Shown: positions 1-7,021, numbered from the stretch's first letter. The stretch is 8,532 nucleotides of DNA from Hyella sp964606015 (GCA_964606015.1 CAZSEZ010000172.1:1-8532); one strand, 5' to 3'. The notes: generated by a model not told the origin, from the sequence alone. Made by a program: numbers and translations.

Positions 1-1
1 T

Positions 2-490
2 ACTTTGCGTTTTGGTCGTGAGTCGGGAAATGATGTGGCTTTTAATATTTTGCATAGTAATGGAGATGCTGAGGAATTAACTCAAGATATTTTTATTTCC
101 TTATGGCAAAAAGATAGCTATCAAGCTGGTAGAGGAAGTTTAAAAAGTTTTTTGGCTTTGCTAGCTCGCCATAGAGCTATAGATAAACTAAGGAAACGTA
201 AAACCGCCCAAAATTTCTTGGATCGCTGGCAACTATATCTCCATGAAAGTTCTGCTGAACTGATGCCCCTAGAAGATGCTCAAGATCGAGAACAGCAGGA
301 GAAATTACAACAAGCATTAAGTCAGCTTTCTCCAGAGCAGCGCGAAATCTTAACGCTGAATTTTTTTGAGGGATTAAGTAGGGCACAAATTGCCGAAAGG
401 CTCGATCTCCCCGTGGGAACGGTCAAAAGTAGGGTGAGATTGGCATTTGTCAAACTCAAGCGGCTTTTACTAGAGCAGAATCAACAATAA
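2..490 (+). CDS. ECF-type RNA polymerase sigma factor, 5' end cut by window edge
   Basis: A sigma-70-family protein that would direct RNA polymerase to a specific promoter set. Numbering from the TTG at 5, region 2 is seen as GDAEELTQDIFISLWQ (residues 20-35) followed by the basic DNA-melting/-10 helix ARHRAIDKLRKRK (54-66). Region 4 runs from about 97 to 155, with the helix-turn-helix SRAQIAERLDLPVGTVKSRV (125-144). There is no region 3, which is the ECF layout. ECF factors are usually about 180-190 aa; the visible frame is open from the first complete codon at base 2, so some 20-30 N-terminal residues are probably missing and the TTG at 5 is unlikely to be the true start. Its stop is 14 bp before the next gene, whose N-terminus looks like an anti-sigma factor, as expected for an ECF operon. 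The target promoters cannot be read from the window. Confidence 0.93.
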   Translation, partial: TLRFGRESGNDVAFNILHSNGDAEELTQDIFISLWQKDSYQAGRGSLKSFLALLARHRAIDKLRKRKTAQNFLDRWQLYLHESSAELMPLEDAQDREQQEKLQQALSQLSPEQREILTLNFFEGLSRAQIAERLDLPVGTVKSRVRLAFVKLKRLLLEQNQQ

Positions 491-504
491 TTAAACGAAA
501 GAAC

Positions 505-1185
505 ATGAACACATTCAACGCAGACGAATTAGAGTTATTGGCAGCGGGCTATGTTTTAGATGATTTAGATGAAGCAGAAAAGCTACAAGTAGAAGAACTG
601 CTCAAATCTTCTCCTGAGATGCGCGAGCAAATTCGTCAATCTATGGCCGTCATGGGTATTCTCTCGACAGACGCTGAGCCGATATCTCCTCCTCTAGCTC
701 TCAAGGATAAAGTTAGCTCTGCTTTTGCAGTGGCCAATCCATCTATTGCGCAATCTGCTCAAAAGAGTTTAATTCAGCTAGATAATTGGTTTCAGCAACT
801 ATTTGATCAAGGTTGGCAAACAGTCTCAGAATTATTGGGTACTTCTCAGATTGCTCCTGCGTTTAGAAATTCTGGAGCTGAAGGTGCCAGATTAGTTTCT
901 CTTGGTTCTGAAGCGAGTCCTGTTGTTTTGGTGGTAAGAGTCAAAGAAGCTCAGAACTGCGATCGCGATGTAACAGTAGAAATTTTACCCCAATTAAAAC
1001 AAGGTTATCTACCAACTGGATTAAGACTAATGTTGCTCGACGAAGATGAAGATATAGTCATGGAAGCCACTACTCGTTTAGAGAATAAAAATCTGAAATT
1101 TGATTTTGAAGGGGCTTGTGAAGAGTCTTTTAGTATTAAGCTAGAACTAGCTAATGACTGTTTTCGAGAAGATTTTATTCTTTAA
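505..1185 (+). CDS. Anti-sigma-like protein with DUF1822-type C-terminal domain
   Basis: A 226-aa soluble protein and probable partner of the upstream sigma factor. Residues 5-50 form an acidic helical segment (ELELLAAGYVLDDLDEAEKL, then ELLKSSPEMREQI) like the N-terminal sigma-binding region of RskA-type anti-sigma factors. It lacks the HxxxCxxC zinc motif, and no transmembrane helix is present. After a proline/alanine linker (about 55-90), residues 92-226 match my recollection of the cyanobacterial DUF1822 domain: NWFQQLFDQGWQTVSELLGT, then a beta-rich stretch with QGYLPTGLRLMLLDE and a final FSIKLELANDCFREDFIL. DUF1822 has no known activity; in cyanobacteria it tends to occur beside CHAT genes, as it does here. 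The ATG start follows a weak purine run (cgaaagaac). The gene lies between the sigma and CHAT genes with gaps of 14 and 6 bp, so co-transcription is very likely. The anti-sigma role is inferred; it could instead be an adaptor for the CHAT protein. Confidence 0.75.
   Translation: MNTFNADELELLAAGYVLDDLDEAEKLQVEELLKSSPEMREQIRQSMAVMGILSTDAEPISPPLALKDKVSSAFAVANPSIAQSAQKSLIQLDNWFQQLFDQGWQTVSELLGTSQIAPAFRNSGAEGARLVSLGSEASPVVLVVRVKEAQNCDRDVTVEILPQLKQGYLPTGLRLMLLDEDEDIVMEATTRLENKNLKFDFEGACEESFSIKLELANDCFREDFIL
959..966. repeat. HIP1 octamer (first of five)
   Basis: A perfect palindrome GCGATCGC. Further perfect copies start at 3016, 4262, 6020 and 6441, all inside coding sequence, and a 7/8 match lies near 3750. 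This density is typical of cyanobacterial chromosomes and is the main compositional clue to the host. Confidence 0.95.
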
Positions 1186-1191
1186 AAGCTG

Positions 1192-3357
1192 ATGGGTAAA
1201 GTAGTAGAACTAAAACTAGATGGAAGTTTAGAGCAAGGTTTGCAAGTTAACCTAGCTATTGCTCCTGAGGCAAGCACCAGAGAAGTAGAAATATCTGGTA
1301 GTTTACCCCCAGCACCACAATTAAAAGAAACTTATATTTTATGGCAACAAAAATATCAAAATATTAATTCTACCAGTCGTATTAGTGCTAAAAAAATTAC
1401 CTATAATGGCTCGATTCAAAAAAATATTGATGAATCACGCTTTTTAGTAAATAAACTAAAAAAACAGTTAAATGAATGGTTGAATTCACCACGATTTCAA
1501 CCTATCTGGCGAAAACTTATTGAGAAAGTTGCTAGTAGTGAAACAATTAGAATTCTAATTCGGACTACAGATAATCAATTACGCAAATTGCCTTGGCACT
1601 TATGGGAATTGTTAGATAGATATCCTCATGCAGAAATTGCTTTAGCCACTAATAATTATGAAAAAGTTGCTAGTGGTGAAAGACCAACTCTAGAAGCCAA
1701 AAAAATCTCAGTTTTAGCTATCTTAGGTGATAGTCAAGGTATTAATCTTAAAGAAGATCAACAAATATTGACTGATACTTTAGCTAATACTGAGTTGGTA
1801 TTTTTGTATGAGCCAAAACCAGAAGAAATTAGTGCCCAGCTATGGGAGCGTGAATGGGATATTTTATTCTTTGCTGGACATAGTCAGACGAAACTGGAAA
1901 CAGGCTATCTACATATAAATTCTGAAGATAAGATTAGTTTAGAAGAATTATCTTACTCCTTAAAAAGAGCTGTAGAACAAGGAGGCTTGAAATTAGCTAT
2001 TTTTAACTCTTGTGATGGCTTAGGTTTAGCGAGTTTTCTAGAGCAGCTTAATCTGCCACAGGTTATTGTGATGCGTGAGCCTGTGCCTGATTTAGTAGCA
2101 CAACAGTTTTTAAAGTATTTTTTAACTAATTTTGCTAATGGACAACATTTCTACCTAGCTGTTAGAGAAGCTAGAGAAAGATTGCAAGAGTTGGATATTA
2201 AGTATCCTGGCGCAAGCTGGCAGCCGATTATTATCCAAAACCCAGGAATGAATCTGCCGACTTGGAATACTCTGGCAGGTATGAATGAGCAAGATACAAC
2301 TCTCATATCAAATCCACAACCTGAAGAACATCGAAGTTTGAGCAATACTTCGAGGCGAAAATTTTTAAAATATGCTGGTTTGGCTTTAGGGGGACTTTCT
2401 TTAACTACATTTGTTTCTACTAGACCTAAACAACAACTTGATGTTCCGAAAGTAAAGGTTGATCTTAAATTAATTCAAGATATTAGAATTGCTGAGAATT
2501 CGGAAGTATGGTCTTTAGCAGTTTCCCCCAATGGACAGTGGATAGCTAGTGGTAAGAATACTGGTAGTATTGAATTTTTTAATCGTCAAACAGGTGATAT
2601 TGCCAAGGTACTAGACCAACATCAGAATGTAACTCGTGCTTTGATTTTTAATCCACAAACTAATCAGTTAATTTCTGGTGATGGTGATGGCAATATTAAA
2701 ATTTGGAGTCCAGATAATAGTGAGATGGAACTTAAATTACAAGGACATTCAGCTAGTATATGGTCATTAGCTATTAGCCCTGATGCTAAAACTTTAGTCA
2801 GTAGTAGTGAAGATGAAACCGTTAAAACCTGGAACTTAGAAACTGGTGAGAAAAATGCAATTATTTTTTCCCATGATACGGTTGTTTATGCTGTCGCTTT
2901 TAGTCCTGATAATTTAGTATTTGCTAGTGCTGGAAAAGATCGTGTAATTAAAGTCTGGGATGCTAATAGTAGGACGTTGTTATTGTCTCTTATAGGACAT
3001 CAGGATACTATCAGAGCGATCGCAATTAGTCCTGATGGTCAATATTTAGTTAGTGGTAGTTGGGACAAAACCGTTAAAGTTTGGAAATTAAAAACAGGGG
3101 AATTAGTGACGACTTTTACTGGTCACGAAGATCGAGTTGTAACTGTTGCTGTAGCTAGTGATTCTAATACTATTTTTAGTGGTTCTACTGATAACACCAT
3201 CAAAGTCTGGAGTATAGATGGTAATCAGCTAATCACAACCTTGCCGCAGCACGAAAATTGGGTTTTAGCTTTGGCTACTAGTAAGCAAGAAAATTTATTA
3301 GTTAGTGGTGGTAAAGATAGCACGATTCGTCTTTGGGAATACTCTCAGCATTCCTAG
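1192..3357 (+). CDS. CHAT-domain protease with internal Tat-like segment and WD40 propeller
   Basis: A 721-aa protein in three parts. Residues 1-60 (VVELKLDGSLEQGLQVNLAI, LPPAPQLKETYILWQQKY) are the usual lead-in of cyanobacterial CHAT proteins. The CHAT (caspase HetF-associated with TPR) peptidase domain spans about 115-350, with catalytic His230 in DILFFAGHS and Cys274 in LAIFNSCDG, so the dyad is intact. At 387-409 there is SRRKFLK followed by a hydrophobic stretch (YAGLALGGLSLTTFVS), a very good twin-arginine motif but internal. Seven WD40 repeats start near 439, 480, 523, 565, 607, 649 and 690 (spacing 41-43), enough for one closed seven-blade propeller; examples are ISPDGQYLVSGSWDKTVKVW and the final SGGKDSTIRLW. 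The substrate is unknown; the adjacent anti-sigma-like protein is an inferred candidate. The start ATG is 6 bp after the previous stop, with no strong ribosome binding site, suggesting translational coupling. Confidence 0.93.
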   Translation: MGKVVELKLDGSLEQGLQVNLAIAPEASTREVEISGSLPPAPQLKETYILWQQKYQNINSTSRISAKKITYNGSIQKNIDESRFLVNKLKKQLNEWLNSPRFQPIWRKLIEKVASSETIRILIRTTDNQLRKLPWHLWELLDRYPHAEIALATNNYEKVASGERPTLEAKKISVLAILGDSQGINLKEDQQILTDTLANTELVFLYEPKPEEISAQLWEREWDILFFAGHSQTKLETGYLHINSEDKISLEELSYSLKRAVEQGGLKLAIFNSCDGLGLASFLEQLNLPQVIVMREPVPDLVAQQFLKYFLTNFANGQHFYLAVREARERLQELDIKYPGASWQPIIIQNPGMNLPTWNTLAGMNEQDTTLISNPQPEEHRSLSNTSRRKFLKYAGLALGGLSLTTFVSTRPKQQLDVPKVKVDLKLIQDIRIAENSEVWSLAVSPNGQWIASGKNTGSIEFFNRQTGDIAKVLDQHQNVTRALIFNPQTNQLISGDGDGNIKIWSPDNSEMELKLQGHSASIWSLAISPDAKTLVSSSEDETVKTWNLETGEKNAIIFSHDTVVYAVAFSPDNLVFASAGKDRVIKVWDANSRTLLLSLIGHQDTIRAIAISPDGQYLVSGSWDKTVKVWKLKTGELVTTFTGHEDRVVTVAVASDSNTIFSGSTDNTIKVWSIDGNQLITTLPQHENWVLALATSKQENLLVSGGKDSTIRLWEYSQHS

Positions 3358-3387
3358 GCGACTACTACACAGCCTTTATTCTAGGAA
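3351..3387. terminator. Inverted repeat between convergent operons, possible weak terminator
   Basis: TTCCTAG (3351-3357, containing the TAG stop of the CHAT gene) pairs perfectly with CTAGGAA (3381-3387) across a 23-nt loop. It sits in the 48-bp gap where the two convergent transcription units meet. No T-run follows on either strand and the loop is long, so its action as a terminator is uncertain. Confidence 0.25.
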
Positions 3388-3405
3388 AAGTTGCTTACTC
3401 CTTAA

Positions 3406-3630
3406 TTAGCTATTTATTTTCTGCTTTTTGAGTAAGGTTTCTACTTGAGCTAATATATCTTCGATCAAAGTAACTCTTTCTTGTAAAGGGACACTCTCAG
3501 GACTATCTAGGTATTTAGCTAATGCCCCGACAACAACATCAGTCTTAGAAGTATTGTTGTTTGTGACGTAGTCATTCAGTCTAGCCAGTAGTTCATCGGG
3601 TACTCTCACTCCTAATTGGCTTTTTCCCAT
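3406..3630 (-). CDS. Small ribbon-helix-helix (CopG/Arc-like) DNA-binding protein
   Basis: A 74-aa protein. Residues 1-40 contain a short strand, LGVRVPDELLARLNDYV, then the second helix TSKTDVVVGALAKYL, the ribbon-helix-helix pattern of dimeric CopG/Arc/MetJ-type repressors and antitoxins. The C-terminal part (SVPLQERVTLIEDILAQVETLL) is an amphipathic helix that may form a coiled coil. The ATG at 3630 is preferred over an in-frame TTG at 3672 because AAGGA lies 8 nt upstream of it and the domain begins right after it. It lies 64 bp downstream of the FHA-kinase on the same strand and may be the last gene of that unit or have its own promoter (see 3655-3666). Such proteins often autoregulate or act as antitoxins, but no toxin-like gene is next to it. 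The DNA target is unknown. Confidence 0.82.
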   Translation of the reverse strand: MGKSQLGVRVPDELLARLNDYVTNNNTSKTDVVVGALAKYLDSPESVPLQERVTLIEDILAQVETLLKKQKINS

Positions 3631-3638
3631 TGTTCTCT

Positions 3639-3643
3639 TCCTT
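3639..3643 (-). promoter_or_regulatory. Shine-Dalgarno site deciding the ribbon-helix-helix start
   Basis: AAGGA on the - strand, 8 nt before the ATG at 3630. It is the clearest ribosome binding site in the window and supports the 74-aa form over a longer TTG-initiated one. Confidence 0.7.
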
Positions 3644-3654
3644 ACTGTTGAGTT

Positions 3655-3666
3655 TATGCTAGCAAA
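3655..3666 (-). promoter_or_regulatory. Candidate extended -10 element, TTTGCTAGCATA
   Basis: On the - strand this 12-mer contains TGCTAGCAT, which fits an extended -10 (TGnTAnnnT), and ends 24 nt before the ribbon-helix-helix start codon. The identical 12-mer occurs at 6834-6845, 31 nt before the kinase-FGE start. TTGATA upstream could be a -35, but the 15-nt spacing is short. Its centre GCTAGC is palindromic, so it could equally be a protein-binding site. Confidence 0.35.
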
Positions 3667-3694
3667 AGTCAAACATTATCAAACAAATAATGCT

Positions 3695-4969
3695 TTAAAG
3701 GGCGCTGATTAAGGCATTTTTGAATGAAAGAGCATCCTGAAAATACAAATCGCGATCGTCATCAAGAGCTAAATCGATTACCTGAGCCAAAGATTTGGGG
3801 ATAGAGCTATTGCGTTCTCTGATCGGTACAGGTTTGGTATGCAAAACGGCAAACAGATCGTTCCGGAAACTTGTGGGGATATCTCTAGGATATGCTTGGG
3901 TCAACATAAAATAAAAAGTCGCAGCTACGGCCCAAACATCGACATCGGGTTTGGCGTACTTAAAATCGATTACTTGTTGTTTCGGCACAAAAGTAGGAGT
4001 ACCCATTTTGGCTCCAGTAGCAGTTTGACCACTCAAACCGGATAAATCAAAAGATTTTGCTAAACCATAATCTCCTAATTTCGCTATCAGCTCACCATTT
4101 TGTTCGGTTAAAAAAATATTGCTTGGTTTGATATCTCGATGGATGACGCCTTTTTTCTGGTGAGCGTAATGCAATCCGTCTAGTACTTGAAAGATTAGTT
4201 TGCTAGTTTCTTCGATGCTTAAAGCTCCTTGTCTGGATTTGATCAAGTTTGCTACTGAACCGCGATCGCAGAACTCCATTACGAAGTAGAACTTACTATC
4301 TCTAAAGTCGCAATCGATAAACTTGACTAGATTGGGATGGTTTAATTTCTGAATGACTAAAATTTCTCTTAGAAAAAGATCTCTTATATATGGTTTGACT
4401 GCTATTTGAGGTAGCAAAGTTTTAATGGCAACTAATTCTTCTGTCTTCTTGTGACGTGCGAGGTGTACTTTGCCAAAACCACCATGGCCTAACTCTTCTA
4501 GCTTTAAGTAGTCGTTGAAAATTCCGAGATTTTCATCATATTTGAGATTAATTTCAGGAATTATGGGGTCTATTTCTGATTTATTTGTGGTGGGCGATGG
4601 TAGTTCTTCTGTTATTTTGACTTCAAAGATAGTATTGCCTAAAGTAATTAAATCACCATCTTTTAAATCTAATTCTTCAAGTTCAAAATTTTCTCCTTGT
4701 GAGGGGGGTTGATCTTTACCTCTTCTGCCAATACAACGATTATTCACATAAGTACCATTTTTACTACCAGAATCGCGGATTCTGATATGGGGAGGATTGA
4801 TATCGAGTAAGCAATGATAACGAGAGATAGTACTGTGATCCTTATCGTCAGGAATTTTGATTTGGCATTTTTTGTTACGACCAATTAGGCAAGTATCACG
4901 AGAGTTAAAGATAAAAGTCTTGCCTATTAGTTTTCCTTGAATGATCTTGAGTGTGACTTCTGGAAGCAT
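3695..4969 (-). CDS. FHA domain-Ser/Thr protein kinase
   Basis: A 424-aa cytoplasmic protein with no membrane segment. The N-terminal FHA domain (about 5-118) has the phosphothreonine-binding signature: G30-R31, S49-R50-x-H52 and N71-G72-T73. The kinase domain (about 154-424) has the glycine loop GHGGFGKV (161-168), Lys183 in VAIK, helix-C Glu202, the catalytic loop HRDIKPSN (277-284, Asp279) and DYG (300-302) replacing DFG with the metal-binding Asp kept. The usual APE motif of the activation segment reads VPK (328-330); I recall a PRQQ-type variant here as common in cyanobacterial FHA kinases, so loss of activity is not implied. The gene follows the kinase-FGE gene by 102 bp, a gap holding only a weak TATAGT (5037-5042, -), and precedes the ribbon-helix-helix gene. 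No clear Shine-Dalgarno precedes the ATG. The FHA part probably docks it on phosphorylated partners, perhaps the neighbouring kinase. Confidence 0.95.
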   Translation of the reverse strand: MLPEVTLKIIQGKLIGKTFIFNSRDTCLIGRNKKCQIKIPDDKDHSTISRYHCLLDINPPHIRIRDSGSKNGTYVNNRCIGRRGKDQPPSQGENFELEELDLKDGDLITLGNTIFEVKITEELPSPTTNKSEIDPIIPEINLKYDENLGIFNDYLKLEELGHGGFGKVHLARHKKTEELVAIKTLLPQIAVKPYIRDLFLREILVIQKLNHPNLVKFIDCDFRDSKFYFVMEFCDRGSVANLIKSRQGALSIEETSKLIFQVLDGLHYAHQKKGVIHRDIKPSNIFLTEQNGELIAKLGDYGLAKSFDLSGLSGQTATGAKMGTPTFVPKQQVIDFKYAKPDVDVWAVAATFYFMLTQAYPRDIPTSFRNDLFAVLHTKPVPIRERNSSIPKSLAQVIDLALDDDRDLYFQDALSFKNALISAL

Positions 4970-5071
4970 AATTTAAATCGATTTTTATAAATTGGCTACC
5001 TGTTAATACTTAAAGAGATGAAAGAACCAAATATCTACTATAGTTAAGACATCAGATAAGGTCACAAAAAG

Positions 5072-6802
5072 TTAAAAAATATTTGGGGAAACACAAACCA
5101 CACGAAAGCCAATATCATTACCGCGATATTCTTTGGAGATGTGTTGACGGTAAGTAGAACGACAGCAGACAGGATCGGAGTACCATGAGCCTCCACGGGC
5201 TATTTTGTAACTACTATCCTCTACAGTCATTGTATTGGTTCTGTGTTGATGATTGTCCTCTACATCATCGCTACACCACTCCCAAACATTGCCATGCATA
5301 TCGTGCAAACCGAAAGCGTTAGGTAGAAATGAGTCTACTGGTGTTGTCCGTTCACGATGTTTTCCTTTCGGCTCATTAGCGTAGTTAAAAATTCCGTTGT
5401 AATTGGCTAAATCAGTGGTCAAAGTTTGACCAAAATAAAAAGGAGTTTTAGTTCCTGCTCGACAAGCATATTCCCATTCATGTTCTGATGGTAGTCTATA
5501 TTCTTTGCCTGTTTTTTCTGATAATTTTTGGCAAAATTCTACTGCATTATTCCAAGATACTCTTTCTACTGGTAAATTATTTCCTTGAAAACAAGAGGGA
5601 TTATCGCTCATTATTGCTCGATATTGGGCTTGAGTAATTGGAAATTTTCCTAAATAGAATTCTGGTAATTTTTCTTTGTCAGATTGCTGTTCTTGATTGA
5701 AATAGTTTGTATTATATTTTTGATTTAATTTAGTAATTTCTTCCGGATTAGTACCCATGAGAAAACTCTCAGTAGGAATATAGACCATCTCTAAATCGAT
5801 ACTGTTATTTAATTTTTCAATAAAATAATTTACTTGTTTTTTTGCTTTATCTAAAATAACTTTTTTGTCTTTACTTAGACCTAAAAAGCTATTGACTTTG
5901 ATTTTATTAATTTGAACTGTCTCAAACTCAAAAATTTGTAAGCTGACGGTAAAGTCGTCTAGATAGACTGGATTTTGCTTGTGGCTTAATGTATCCAACC
6001 ACCTTTGTACTGTTCGAGGGCGATCGCTTATTTTAATCGCCATGCCTCGTAAAATTGCCTCTTGCAGTTTGTCACTAAGATCGGGGTTAAAGTACTGAGG
6101 AGCAACTAATAAATCCGAGGGTGAATCTTGGCGTGCATCTGCTGGAATTGGTGCTCTTCCAGTCACCATTGAGTATAGAGTTGCAGCCAAAGCGTAGACA
6201 TCTGTCCAGGCTCCAAAATTGCCTCTTCTCTGATACTGCTCAATAGGTGCATAACCTATAGTTTTTGAGTCAGTCATACTCTTGATGGTGCCTGGAGTAT
6301 ACTCTCTTGCCAAACCAAAATCGATTAATACTGGCTCTAAATCAGCCTGTCTGAGCAAAATATTATCTGGTTTGATATCTCGATGTAATAAACCTTGCTG
6401 GTGGATGTGGGCTAAGGCCCTGCCAACTTTAGTAATTAGCGCGATCGCCTCTGGTTCTGAAAACTTCCCATTCGTATCAATATATTCTGCTAAATCTACT
6501 CCCTCTATATATTCCATTACCATGCAGAGCAATCCCGAATCCATAAAAGTTCGAGGATAGACGCGGACTATATTGGGGTGTGTACAGTTAGCTAAGGCAA
6601 TTATTTCGTTGAAGAACTTGGTTTGTTGTTCCTGAAAGTTAGCTTGTTTGCGACGTTCTTCTTTAAGCTTTTTAACCGCAAGATATCTTCCAGTACTGGT
6701 TTCTCGTACCTTATAAGTGACACCATAACCACCATTGCCTAATACTTTCTCGACGATAAGCTTTCCGTTTTGCAACTGCTTGCCCTCATGCCAGAATTGC
6801 AT
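5072..6802 (-). CDS. Ser/Thr protein kinase fused to FGE-like (SUMF1/C-lectin fold) domain
   Basis: A 576-aa fusion. The kinase domain (about 14-270) has GNGGYGVTY (22-30), Lys44 in LAVKKLK, helix-C Glu66, HRDIKPDN (140-147, Asp142), DFG (161-163) and APIEQ (185-189), so it should be active. A linker (FEFETVQINK, about 291-300) leads into the FGE/SUMF1 domain (about 337-570): LEMVYIPTESFLMGTN, VERVSWNNAVEFCQKL, YRLPSEHEWEYACRAG, NAFGLHDMHGNVWEWCSD, ARGGSW and DIGFRVVC. No signal peptide or transmembrane helix is seen. Aligned to true formylglycine-generating enzymes, the first active-site cysteine is Ser542, while the second corresponds to Cys546; sulfatase activation is therefore doubtful and a ligand- or protein-binding role is more likely. 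Kinase-FGE fusions are known in cyanobacteria. The final 25 residues show a diversity-generating-retroelement-like codon pattern, annotated separately. The start at 6802 is the first Met, 12 residues before the kinase fold; its ribosome site is weak. Confidence 0.95.
   Translation of the reverse strand: MQFWHEGKQLQNGKLIVEKVLGNGGYGVTYKVRETSTGRYLAVKKLKEERRKQANFQEQQTKFFNEIIALANCTHPNIVRVYPRTFMDSGLLCMVMEYIEGVDLAEYIDTNGKFSEPEAIALITKVGRALAHIHQQGLLHRDIKPDNILLRQADLEPVLIDFGLAREYTPGTIKSMTDSKTIGYAPIEQYQRRGNFGAWTDVYALAATLYSMVTGRAPIPADARQDSPSDLLVAPQYFNPDLSDKLQEAILRGMAIKISDRPRTVQRWLDTLSHKQNPVYLDDFTVSLQIFEFETVQINKIKVNSFLGLSKDKKVILDKAKKQVNYFIEKLNNSIDLEMVYIPTESFLMGTNPEEITKLNQKYNTNYFNQEQQSDKEKLPEFYLGKFPITQAQYRAIMSDNPSCFQGNNLPVERVSWNNAVEFCQKLSEKTGKEYRLPSEHEWEYACRAGTKTPFYFGQTLTTDLANYNGIFNYANEPKGKHRERTTPVDSFLPNAFGLHDMHGNVWEWCSDDVEDNHQHRTNTMTVEDSSYKIARGGSWYSDPVCCRSTYRQHISKEYRGNDIGFRVVCVSPNIF
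5105..5185 (-). other. Candidate DGR-type variable region in the FGE-like domain
   Basis: This covers Trp540 to Phe566 of the kinase-FGE protein. Between the fixed RGGSW and IGFRV motifs the codons read like AAY template codons changed at the A positions: TAC TCC GAT, GTC TGC, TAC, CAC ATC TCC, GGT AAT GAT. They are interspersed with invariant-looking CCT, TGT CGT TCT, CGT and CGC. Of the 24 codons from Tyr541 to Ile564, 21 end in C or T. DGR targets with a C-lectin/FGE fold carry their variable region at exactly this place. No second copy (template repeat) and no reverse transcriptase gene are in the window, so this stays a hypothesis; ordinary divergence of the FGE family is the alternative. 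Confidence 0.35.
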
Positions 6803-6833
6803 CTGTCTAGCCCCGTATTTTCTCGGATGTAGC

Positions 6834-6845
6834 TATGCTAGCAAA
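6834..6845 (-). promoter_or_regulatory. Candidate extended -10 element upstream of kinase-FGE gene
   Basis: TTTGCTAGCATA on the - strand, identical to 3655-3666, ending 31 nt before the kinase-FGE start codon. TGCTAGCAT fits an extended -10. The sequence 17 nt upstream (TTTCAC) is a poor -35. Sharing a 12-mer at a similar distance from two start codons suggests a common promoter type or regulator for the two - strand units. Confidence 0.35.
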
Positions 6846-7021
6846 TGTTTAACTTAGTGAAACAAGTTAGATTATTCTTAAGCTCGAATTTTAAACTGAA
6901 CTGGTGAGCTTAAAAATTGAGCAAATTTAAAATATTAAAATCTTTGTTTATTACTTCTAATTAGGGAGTAGACATTCTAGAAATTTATTGTCTATTTTTT
7001 TATCAATATTTTTTGTATTCC

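Noticed and set aside
2506..3350. DNA tandem repeats of about 125 bp
   Set aside because: These are the diverged WD40 blades of the CHAT protein, not a DNA-level repeat array.
3631..3672. Longer ribbon-helix-helix protein starting at TTG 3672
   Set aside because: TTG is a rarer start and has no ribosome site, while the ATG at 3630 has AAGGA at 8 nt and begins right before the domain.
3751..4970. Inactive pseudokinase because of DYG and the missing APE motif
   Set aside because: Lys183, Asp279, Asn284 and Asp300 are all present, and similar replacements are, as I recall, normal in this cyanobacterial kinase family.
4970..5071. Template repeat or retroelement parts downstream of the candidate variable region
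   Set aside because: The 102-bp gap has no copy of the variable region, and the next gene is a kinase, so any DGR machinery must lie elsewhere.
6282..6560. 92-codon open frame on the + strand
   Set aside because: It lies fully antisense to the conserved kinase domain and its peptide has no domain pattern.
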